From contig JACCZI010000118.1 of the NCBI GenBank assembly GCA_013696015.1, positions 1 through 5,320 of the forward strand: a stretch of 5,320 nt of DNA, written 5' to 3'. Position 1 is the first letter of the stretch. Each line of letters opens with the position of its first letter. The position numbers and the translations under genes were made by a program. Of the stretch, positions 1 through 5,320 are shown piece after piece. Under the pieces are notes generated by a model that was given only the letters and a program-made list of their open reading frames with translations, was not told where the DNA came from and did no database searches. The stretch is from Nocardioidaceae bacterium (GTDB lineage: Bacteria; Actinomycetota; Actinomycetes; Propionibacteriales; Nocardioidaceae).

Positions 1-444
1 GTCTCAACGAGTCGATCATCCCGCCGCCGGGAGGGGCGGCGGCCCCCGAGCCCGCCGGCGAAGACGTCGGGTGCCCACCCCGACGACCGGGACCCGCAAC
101 GCCTCCAGACGACGATCAACCGCCTGGTTGCCGAGCACGGCTGGCAGACCGATGTTGCCGTGCACGCCGTCTTCGGTCGGTGGGAGGCAATCGTCGGCAC
201 CGCAGTTGCCGCTCATTGCCGCCCCGACGCCTATGCAGACTCGGAGCTTGTCGTGCGCGCGGACTCCACGGCGTGGGCGACGCAGATGCGGCTCCTGGCC
301 CCAACCGTGGTCCGCCGGCTGAACACCGAGCTCGGCGACGGCGCTGTCGCCCACATCAAGGTCCGCGGCCCGCAGGCGCCGTCGTGGCGTCGCGGACCAC
401 GTTCGGTCCGCGACGGACGCGGGCCGCGCGACACGTATGGATGA
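1..444 (+). CDS. dciA: DciA (DUF721) replicative-helicase loader, 3' part
   Basis: The C-terminal 147 residues of a DciA/DUF721 protein; the frame is open at the left edge, so the true start is upstream. DciA proteins interact with the replicative helicase DnaB and support its loading at the origin in bacteria lacking DnaC/DnaI-type loaders (family knowledge). Numbering from the window edge, residues 1-25 are a basic, Pro-rich, probably disordered linker (RSSRRREGRRPPSPP), as is common in actinobacterial members. The folded domain follows: DDRDPQ at 28-33, LVAEHGW at 42-48, the FGRWEAIVG core around Trp61, and STAWATQMRLL from 89. The protein ends in PSWRRGP followed by GRGPRDTYG at 139-147, matching the C-terminus of mycobacterial Rv0004-type proteins. 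It sits directly upstream of gyrB in the usual actinobacterial order. A perfect inverted repeat lies in its last codons. Family assignment is firm; the helicase role is inferred from homologues. Confidence 0.93.
   Translation, partial: VSTSRSSRRREGRRPPSPPAKTSGAHPDDRDPQRLQTTINRLVAEHGWQTDVAVHAVFGRWEAIVGTAVAAHCRPDAYADSELVVRADSTAWATQMRLLAPTVVRRLNTELGDGAVAHIKVRGPQAPSWRRGPRSVRDGRGPRDTYG
388..415. repeat. Perfect 11-bp inverted repeat in the 3' end of dciA
   Basis: Arms at 388-398 (CGTCGCGGACC) and 405-415 (GGTCCGCGACG) are exact reverse complements around a 6-nt loop (ACGTTC). In RNA this would be a stable GC-rich hairpin ending 29 nt before the end of the dciA CDS. No T-tract follows, so it is not a classical intrinsic terminator. 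It lies within codons for the conserved RRGPRSVRD segment, so codon constraint may explain part of it. It is the only strong hairpin seen near the dciA 3' end. Confidence 0.6.
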
Positions 445-590
445 GGTGGTGAGGCGTTCCAGCGTGTGTCCGGGGGTCCTGACGGCTGTGCCGCCGGTAG
501 GGGGACTCCAACCCCGCCCTGCAGCAGCCCCTGCATGGCCATTCCGCGTCACTCAGGCCCGATGTGACGGCGCGGACCTCCCCTCACCGC

Positions 591-599
591 TGTGGACAC
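591..599 (-). promoter_or_regulatory. Candidate DnaA box
   Basis: TGTGGACAC on the + strand reads GTGTCCACA on the minus strand, which is 8 of 9 to the actinobacterial DnaA-box consensus TTGTCCACA (mismatch at the first base). It lies 24 bp upstream of the predicted gyrB -10. DnaA boxes are expected near oriC, but this is a single copy and no cluster is seen here, so it could be chance. The overlapping TGGACA at 593-598 is 5/6 to a -35 hexamer but is 24 bp from the -10, too far for normal sigma-A spacing. Confidence 0.3.
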
Positions 600-622
600 G
601 GCACTGAGAGGCCCTGACGCGC

Positions 623-628
623 TACACT
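623..628 (+). promoter_or_regulatory. Predicted -10 element of the gyrB promoter
   Basis: TACACT fits the TAnnnT pattern of a housekeeping-sigma -10 box. It is the best match in the 236-bp gap between dciA and gyrB (445-680). Transcription would start near 633-637, giving a leader of about 45 nt. No good -35 sits at the usual spacing (600-605 reads GGCACT), so the promoter may be weak, activator-dependent or supercoiling-sensitive as many gyrase promoters are; that is inference. The rest of the gap shows no RNA gene and no terminator. Confidence 0.45.
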
Positions 629-639
629 AGCCATCGTTC

Positions 640-655
640 AGTGACGAGGGTCACG
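640..655. promoter_or_regulatory. CRP/GlxR-like palindrome in the gyrB leader
   Basis: AGTGACGAGGGTCACG contains perfect GTGAC (641-645) and GTCAC (650-654) arms, that is GTGA-N6-TCAC. This is the core spacing and sequence of CRP-family sites, including the actinobacterial CRP/GlxR consensus TGTGA-N6-TCACA. Only the outer T and A are not matched. It lies 12 bp downstream of the predicted -10, so a bound protein would overlap or follow the transcription start and would more likely repress than activate. In RNA the same bases could form a short 5-bp hairpin with a GAGG loop just before the ribosome-binding site. Confidence 0.4.
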
Positions 656-665
656 CACCACACCT

Positions 666-671
666 GGAGGT
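666..671 (+). promoter_or_regulatory. Shine-Dalgarno site of gyrB
   Basis: GGAGGT matches the anti-Shine-Dalgarno core and lies 9 nt before the GTG at 681. No other start codon in this frame occurs between the upstream stop at 642-644 and 681, and the next in-frame ATG is Met37, inside the conserved RPSMYIGST motif. The GTG is therefore the start. Confidence 0.8.
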
Positions 672-680
672 CCAAAGCGC

Positions 681-2750
681 GTGACGGTCCCTGAGCCCGA
701 TGCAGCGCCAGCTACCTCCGACCCCGCCTACGACGCCAGCACGATTCAGATTCTCGAAGGACTTGACGCCGTCCGTAAGCGTCCGAGCATGTACATCGGC
801 TCGACCGGTGAGCGCGGCCTGCACCATCTGGTCCACGAGGTCGTCGACAACTCTGTCGACGAGGCGCTGGCCGGGCACTGCGACCACATCGAGATCACTT
901 TGATGGCAGACGGTGGCGTTCGTGTCGTCGATGACGGGCGCGGCATCCCCACCGACCTTCACCCGGTCGAGGGCATTCCAGCTGTCACCTTGGCGCTGAC
1001 CATGTTGCACGCTGGCGGCAAGTTCGGCGGCGGTGGCTACAAGGTGTCCGGCGGCTTGCATGGCGTCGGTGTGTCAGTCGTCAACGCGCTGAGCACCACG
1101 CTGCACGTCGACGTGTACAACCGGGGTCGCCACTGGCGGCAGACGTTCACGTACGGGGAGCCCGACGGGCCGCTGGAGGAGCTGGAAGCCACCGAGCGGA
1201 CGGGTACCACGATCACGTTCTGGGCGAGCAACGACATCTTCGAGACCACCGCGTACTCCTTCGAGACGCTGGCCGCCCGGTTCCGCGAGATGGCGTTCCT
1301 CAACCGGGGTCTGGAGATCGTCGTTCGTGACGAGCGTGCCGGTGCGGAGGGGATCGCCGAGGCCGTCGCCGACGCAACGATCTCAGCGTCGGTGGACGGA
1401 GGGGCCGACGGTGTGAAGCCGGACCCGGCCGGCGGGATCGAACGACGGTTCCGCTACGACGGCGGCCTGGTTGACTTCGTGGCGCACCTGAACCGCACCA
1501 AGGACGCTGCGCATCGCAGCATCATCAGCTTCGAGGCCGAGAACGCGGCAGCCGACGGCGAAACGGGTATCAGCCTCGAGATGGCGATGCAGTGGAACAC
1601 CGGCTTCACCGAGTCGGTCCACACCTTCGCCAACACGATCAATACTCACGAGGGCGGTACCCACGAGGAGGGGTTCCGATCCTCGCTCACCAGCCTGGTC
1701 AACGGGTGGGGCGAGGAGTGGGGCCTGATCAAGAAACGTGAGGACCGGCTGACCGGCGACGACGTCCGGGAGGGCCTCACCGCCATCTTGTCGCTCAAGC
1801 TCGCCGAGCCGCAGTTTGAGGGTCAGACCAAGACCAAGCTCGGCAACACCGAGGCACGGTCATTCGTCCAGAAGGTCGTCTACGACCAGCTCGGGCAGTG
1901 GTTCGAGAAGAACCCCGGCGAGGGCCGCGACATCGTGCGCAAGTCCATGGCCGCCGCGTCGGCCCGGCTCGCGGCCCGCAAGGCGCGTGACCTCGCGCGC
2001 AACCGCAAAGGGCTGCTCGGCGGTGGTGGGCTTCCCGGCAAGCTCAGCGACTGCCAGTCGACGAACCCGGAGGAGTGCGAGGTCTTCGTCGTCGAAGGCG
2101 ACTCCGCCGGCGGCTCGGCCAAGGGTGGCCGCGACCCGCGGATCCAGGCGATCCTGCCGATCCGGGGCAAGATCCTCAACGTTGAGAAGGCGCGCATCGA
2201 CCGGGTGCTCGCCAACACCGAGGTCCAGGCGATCGTGTCGGCTCTCGGCACCGGCATCCAAGAGGACTTCGACCTCGCCAAGCTGCGCTACCACAAGATC
2301 GTGCTGATGGCCGACGCCGACGTCGACGGCCAGCACATCCGCACGCTGCTGCTCACCTTGCTGTTCCGGTTCATGCGTCCGCTGATCGAGGCCGGGTTCG
2401 TCTACCTCGCCCAGCCGCCGTTGTACCGCATCAAGTGGAACAAACCGCACGACGACGATTTCGCGTACTCCGACCGCGAGCGCGACGGACTCATCGCCGC
2501 CGGTCAGCAGGCGGGCAGGAAGCTGCCCAAAGACAACCCGATCCAGCGCTACAAGGGCCTCGGCGAGATGAACGCCAGTGAGCTGTGGGACACCACCATG
2601 GACCCGGCGAACCGGGTGCTGCTCCAGGTATCGCTCGACGACGCGGCGCACGCTGACGAGCTCTTCTCGGTGCTGATGGGAGAGGACGTCGAGCAGCGCC
2701 GGTCGTTTATCCAACGCAACGCCAAGGACGTCCGTTTCCTCGACATCTAG
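681..2750 (+). CDS. gyrB: DNA gyrase subunit B (ATPase subunit)
   Basis: Complete 689-residue GyrB, slightly long for actinobacteria. It hydrolyses ATP to drive the strand passage by which gyrase (GyrA2GyrB2, cytoplasmic) introduces negative supercoils. GHKL ATPase domain: Glu53 (catalytic base, E. coli Glu42) and Asn57 in [11 protein letters not shown], Asp84 in DDGRGIP for adenine binding, and the ATP lid GGLHGVGV at 124-131. The transducer carries QTKTKLGN at 382-389, with Lys384 equivalent to E. coli Lys337. The TOPRIM domain has EGDSAGG at 472-478 (Glu472) and DADVDG at 545-550 (Asp545, Asp547, Asp549), the metal-binding cleavage residues. YKGLGEMN and the terminal [10 protein letters not shown] mark an intact C-terminus. 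All key residues are present. A 36-residue acidic linker (219-254) separates the ATPase core from the transducer. Arg495 replaces E. coli Lys447, as is usual in actinobacteria. It starts with GTG and ends with TAG, 9 bp before gyrA. Confidence 0.99.
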   Translation: MTVPEPDAAPATSDPAYDASTIQILEGLDAVRKRPSMYIGSTGERGLHHLVHEVVDNSVDEALAGHCDHIEITLMADGGVRVVDDGRGIPTDLHPVEGIPAVTLALTMLHAGGKFGGGGYKVSGGLHGVGVSVVNALSTTLHVDVYNRGRHWRQTFTYGEPDGPLEELEATERTGTTITFWASNDIFETTAYSFETLAARFREMAFLNRGLEIVVRDERAGAEGIAEAVADATISASVDGGADGVKPDPAGGIERRFRYDGGLVDFVAHLNRTKDAAHRSIISFEAENAAADGETGISLEMAMQWNTGFTESVHTFANTINTHEGGTHEEGFRSSLTSLVNGWGEEWGLIKKREDRLTGDDVREGLTAILSLKLAEPQFEGQTKTKLGNTEARSFVQKVVYDQLGQWFEKNPGEGRDIVRKSMAAASARLAARKARDLARNRKGLLGGGGLPGKLSDCQSTNPEECEVFVVEGDSAGGSAKGGRDPRIQAILPIRGKILNVEKARIDRVLANTEVQAIVSALGTGIQEDFDLAKLRYHKIVLMADADVDGQHIRTLLLTLLFRFMRPLIEAGFVYLAQPPLYRIKWNKPHDDDFAYSDRERDGLIAAGQQAGRKLPKDNPIQRYKGLGEMNASELWDTTMDPANRVLLQVSLDDAAHADELFSVLMGEDVEQRRSFIQRNAKDVRFLDI

Positions 2751-2753
2751 GGG
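2749..2753 (+). promoter_or_regulatory. Weak Shine-Dalgarno of gyrA overlapping the gyrB stop
   Basis: AGGGG begins inside the gyrB TAG stop and lies 6 nt before the gyrA GTG. It is weaker than the GGAGGT of gyrB, which suggests that gyrA translation depends on ribosomes finishing gyrB. The following CCCC at 2756-2759 could pair with the GGG of this site. Confidence 0.5.
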
Positions 2754-2759
2754 CTCCCC

Positions 2760-5300
2760 GTGACCGACACCACCCCTGACAGCGTCCACGGCCGGATCGA
2801 GCCGGTGGAGCTCCAGGATGAGATGCGCCGCTCGTACCTCGACTACGCCATGAGCGTGATCGTGGGCCGGGCACTCCCAGGTGTGCGGGACGGCCTCAAG
2901 CCGGTGCACCGACGTGTGCTCTACGCGATGTACGACGGCGGCTACCGACCCGACCGGGGATTCTCCAAGTGCAGCCGCGTCGTCGGCGACGTGATGGGGC
3001 AGTACCACCCGCACGGTGACAGCGCTATCTACGACACGCTGGTGCGGCTGGCGCAGCCGTGGGTGATGCGAGCGCCTCTGGTGCAGGGTCAGGGCAACTT
3101 CGGTCTGCCGGGCAACGACCCGGCTGCCGCCATGCGGTACACCGAGTGCCGCATGGCCCCCCTGGCCATGGAGATGGTCCGCGACATCGAGCAGGACACC
3201 GTCGACTTCCGCCCCAACTACGACGGGCGCAGCCAGGAACCTGTGCTGTTGCCGAGCAGGTTCCCCAACCTGTTGGTCAACGGTTCGGCGGGCATCGCGG
3301 TCGGTATGGCGACCAACATCCCGCCGCACAACCTGCGCGAGGTCGCATCCGGCGTGCAGTGGGCGCTGCAGCACCCCGACGCCACGCGCGAGGAGCTGCT
3401 CCAAGCACTGCTCGAGCGAGTCAAGGGACCTGACTTTCCGAGCGGGGCCCTGATCGTCGGCGGTCAGGGCATCGAGCAGGCGTACCGCACCGGTCGGGGC
3501 TCGGTCACGATGCGGGCGGTGGTCAGCGTCGAGGAGGACAGGGGCCGCACCTCGCTGGTCATCACCGAGCTCCCGTACCAGGTCAACCCCGACAACCTCG
3601 CGCTCAAGATTGCCGAGCTCGCCGACTCCGGGCGCGTGCAGGGGATCGCCGACGTACGCGATGACTCGTCGTCGCGTACCGGGCAGCGGCTGGTCGTTGT
3701 GCTCAAGCGCGACGCGGTGGCGCGCGTGGTGCTCAACAACCTCTACAAGCACACCCAGCTGCAGGACAACTTCTCCGCCAACATGCTGGCGCTCGTCGAC
3801 GACGTGCCGCGCACCCTGAGCCTGGACTCGTTCGTCAGTTGCTGGATCGCGCACCAGGTCGAAGTCATCCAGCGACGCACCCGCTACCGCCTCCGCAGGG
3901 CGGAGGAGGAGGCGCACATCCAGCGCGGTTTGGTGAAGGCGCTCGACGCGCTCGATGCGGTGATCGCGCTGATCCGTGGCAGCCAGACCACCGACGAGGC
4001 CCGCGACGGGCTGATGCGGCTGCTCGACATCGACGAGGTGCAGGCGCGGGCGATTCTAGACATGCAGCTCCGCCGGCTGGCAGCGCTGGAACGCCAACGC
4101 ATCATCGACCATCTTGCCGAGCTCGAGCGCACGATCGCTGACCTGCAGGACATCTTGGCCGACGAGAGTCGGCAGCGGCGGATCATCTCCGACGAGCTGA
4201 CGGTGCTGGTCGACAGGTTCGGCGACGAACGCCGTACCGCCATCATTCCCGCCGACGGCGACATGTCGATGGAAGACCTGATCCCCGACGAGGACGTCGT
4301 GGTCACGATCACCCGCGACGGCTACGCGAAACGCACTCGCAGCGACCTCTACCGGGTGCAGCGCCGCGGCGGCAAGGGGGTACGCGGCGCAGCCCTGCGC
4401 AGCGACGACGTGGTCGAGCACATCTTCTCGACCACGTCGCACCACTGGATCCTGTTCTTCACCACCGCCGGCCGGGTCTACCGGACCAAGGCGTATCACC
4501 TGCCGGAGGCGGCGCGAGACGCCAAGGGCGGGCACGTCGCCGGTCTGCTGAGTTTTACTCCGGACGAGCAGATCGCGCAGGTGCTCGCGATCCGCGACTA
4601 CGAGTCCTCGCCTTACCTCGTGCTCGCCACCCGGCACGGCTACGTCAAGAAGACCGTGCTCGCCGACTACAACAGTCCGCGGCAGGCCGGAGTGATCGCG
4701 ATCAACTTCCGCGAACCCGATGACGAGCTGATCGGTGCCGAGCTGGTGTCCGCCGATGATGACCTGCTGCTGATCTCACGCAAGGGCCAGGCGATCCGCT
4801 TCCGCGCGGACGACTCGCAGCTGCGGCCGATGGGGCGCGCCACCTCGGGGGTGACCGGAATGCGGTTTCGGGGCAGTGACGAGCTGCTGGGCATGTCGGT
4901 CATCCCGGCAGCCGAGCAGACGTCGGAGGCTCAGGCGCACCGCTTCGTGTTCACCGTGACCGACGGCGGGTGGGCCAAGCGGACCAGGGTCAGCGCGTAC
5001 CGGCTCCAGGGGCGAGGCGGGCTCGGCATCAAGGCGATGCGGCTCGCGGACGCACGCGGGGTGCTCGTCGGCGGTCTCGTCGTGACCGACGCCGACGAGG
5101 TCCTGGCCATCAAGGGCAGCGGCCAGGTGACTCGCACCACTGCTTCAGGGGTGCCAGCCAAGGGTCGTGACACCATGGGTGTCAGATTCGTGGACGTGGC
5201 CGACGGTGATTCGGTGGTCGCGATCGCCCGTAATGCGGAGAAGGACGTGAGCGAAGAGCTCGAGGCACGGGACGAAGAGACCCCGCAGGAGAGCGAATGA
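2760..5300 (+). CDS. gyrA: DNA gyrase subunit A (cleavage-religation and wrapping subunit)
   Basis: Complete 846-residue GyrA of normal actinobacterial length. It cuts and rejoins the gate DNA through a tyrosyl linkage and wraps DNA for negative supercoiling, working with GyrB. The N-terminus [15 protein letters not shown] is canonical, supporting the GTG start. Catalytic Tyr127 with Arg126 lies in AAMRYTE. The quinolone-binding region reads [13 protein letters not shown], with Ser88 and Asp92 equivalent to E. coli Ser83 and Asp87, so it is of susceptible type; mycobacteria have Ala at the first site. The tower and coiled-coil arms run from about 365 to 490, including [12 protein letters not shown] at 437-448. 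The beta-pinwheel C-terminal domain starts near 511, with the GyrA box QRRGGKG at 534-540 identifying gyrase rather than topoisomerase IV, and a degenerate copy QGRGGLG at 750-756. The last 24 residues or so are an acidic tail. Gln109 and Leu116 near the active site look unusual. The stop overlaps the next start. Confidence 0.99.
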   Translation: MTDTTPDSVHGRIEPVELQDEMRRSYLDYAMSVIVGRALPGVRDGLKPVHRRVLYAMYDGGYRPDRGFSKCSRVVGDVMGQYHPHGDSAIYDTLVRLAQPWVMRAPLVQGQGNFGLPGNDPAAAMRYTECRMAPLAMEMVRDIEQDTVDFRPNYDGRSQEPVLLPSRFPNLLVNGSAGIAVGMATNIPPHNLREVASGVQWALQHPDATREELLQALLERVKGPDFPSGALIVGGQGIEQAYRTGRGSVTMRAVVSVEEDRGRTSLVITELPYQVNPDNLALKIAELADSGRVQGIADVRDDSSSRTGQRLVVVLKRDAVARVVLNNLYKHTQLQDNFSANMLALVDDVPRTLSLDSFVSCWIAHQVEVIQRRTRYRLRRAEEEAHIQRGLVKALDALDAVIALIRGSQTTDEARDGLMRLLDIDEVQARAILDMQLRRLAALERQRIIDHLAELERTIADLQDILADESRQRRIISDELTVLVDRFGDERRTAIIPADGDMSMEDLIPDEDVVVTITRDGYAKRTRSDLYRVQRRGGKGVRGAALRSDDVVEHIFSTTSHHWILFFTTAGRVYRTKAYHLPEAARDAKGGHVAGLLSFTPDEQIAQVLAIRDYESSPYLVLATRHGYVKKTVLADYNSPRQAGVIAINFREPDDELIGAELVSADDDLLLISRKGQAIRFRADDSQLRPMGRATSGVTGMRFRGSDELLGMSVIPAAEQTSEAQAHRFVFTVTDGGWAKRTRVSAYRLQGRGGLGIKAMRLADARGVLVGGLVVTDADEVLAIKGSGQVTRTTASGVPAKGRDTMGVRFVDVADGDSVVAIARNAEKDVSEELEARDEETPQESE
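4406..4439. repeat. Perfect 13-bp inverted repeat inside gyrA
   Basis: Arms at 4406-4418 (CGACGTGGTCGAG) and 4427-4439 (CTCGACCACGTCG) are exact reverse complements around an 8-nt loop (CACATCTT). They fall in codons for residues 549-560 ([12 protein letters not shown]), just after the GyrA box. It is the longest perfect close-set inverted repeat I found by eye. The arms are made of GAC, GTC, GTG and CTC-like triplets frequent in this genome, so chance is possible. Confidence 0.6.
5287..5293 (+). promoter_or_regulatory. Shine-Dalgarno for the gene following gyrA
   Basis: AGGAGAG lies inside the last codons of gyrA. Its AGGAG core ends 5 nt before the ATG at 5297, an ideal spacing, and it decides that ATG as the start of the downstream gene. 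Confidence 0.65.
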
Positions 5301-5320
5301 AGGACCCGAAGACCGACGAC
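5297..5320 (+). CDS. Start of a gene downstream of gyrA, probably DUF3566 membrane protein (partial)
   Basis: An ATG overlaps the gyrA TGA as ATGA and opens a frame with only eight codons in the window (MKDPKTDD), continuing past the right edge. A good Shine-Dalgarno precedes it, and the 4-nt overlap implies translational coupling to gyrA. The eight hydrophilic residues do not identify a family. The DUF3566 call rests on synteny: in many actinobacteria gyrA is followed by a small DUF3566 membrane protein (Rv0007-type) with a disordered hydrophilic N-terminus. The presence of a gene is likely; its identity is an inference. Confidence 0.6.

Noticed and set aside
441..452. ATGA overlap at the dciA stop, suggesting a coupled gene
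   Set aside because: The frame from ATG at 441 stops after three codons.
16..552. A 178-codon minus-strand open frame over dciA and the gap
   Set aside because: Low-complexity Arg/Gly/Pro-rich translation, no recognisable motif, and it is antisense to a clear DciA frame.
437..607. A 56-codon + strand frame starting with an ATG that overlaps the dciA stop region
   Set aside because: It has no Shine-Dalgarno, its third-position GC is about two thirds and looks lower than in the neighbouring genes, it has no recognisable motif, and it covers the probable promoter region of gyrB.
593..628. TGGACA at 593-598 as a -35 partner of TACACT at 623-628
   Set aside because: The 24-bp spacer is well beyond the usual 16-19 bp, and no good -10 sits at the right distance from TGGACA.
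841..862. 8-bp inverted repeat in gyrB (TCGTCGAC and GTCGACGA)
   Set aside because: It is formed by the codons of the invariant [11 protein letters not shown]-site motif, and stems of this size are expected by chance in GAC/GTC-rich coding DNA.
1860..3917. A 685-codon open frame on the minus strand spanning parts of gyrB and gyrA
   Set aside because: Its residues are the antisense reading of two well-conserved genes in the same phase. GC-rich codon bias removes stops on the opposite strand. It has no recognisable domain and crosses a gene boundary.
4571..4592. 7-bp inverted repeat GATCGCG / CGCGATC in gyrA
   Set aside because: Too short to stand out in GC-rich coding sequence.

Overview
The window is a compact, high-GC stretch of an actinobacterial chromosome, all coding on the + strand, from the conserved region that normally lies just downstream of dnaA/oriC. 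The assignment rests on three things: the gene order (end of a DciA/DUF721 gene, gyrB, gyrA, start of a further gene), the DciA C-terminus ending in GRGPRDTYG as in mycobacterial Rv0004-type proteins, and GyrB/GyrA sequences of clear actinobacterial type. An actinomycete outside Mycobacterium is most likely. The GyrA resembles Streptomyces-like proteins more than mycobacterial ones, but I cannot name a genus.

Layout: 1-444 is the 3' part of dciA, whose start lies upstream of the window. 445-680 is a 236-bp gap holding the likely gyrB control region: a good -10 hexamer without a convincing -35, a GTGA-N6-TCAC palindrome of the CRP/GlxR type in the predicted leader, a DnaA-box-like 9-mer, and a strong Shine-Dalgarno. 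681-2750 is a complete gyrB. After only 9 bp, 2760-5300 is a complete gyrA. At 5297 an ATG overlaps the gyrA stop (ATGA) behind a strong Shine-Dalgarno and opens a further gene that runs off the window. By synteny this is probably the DUF3566 membrane-protein gene.

The genes share a theme. DciA is the replicative-helicase loader or recruiter, and GyrB plus GyrA form DNA gyrase (A2B2), which removes the positive supercoils made ahead of the fork. The gyrB-gyrA-(DUF3566) block looks like one translationally coupled operon.

I see no mobile element, CRISPR array, RNA gene or new biological system here; this is core housekeeping DNA. The points most worth a second look are the CRP-like palindrome in the gyrB leader, a perfect 13-bp inverted repeat inside gyrA, a perfect 11-bp inverted repeat in the conserved 3' end of dciA, and a few substitutions near the GyrA active site.
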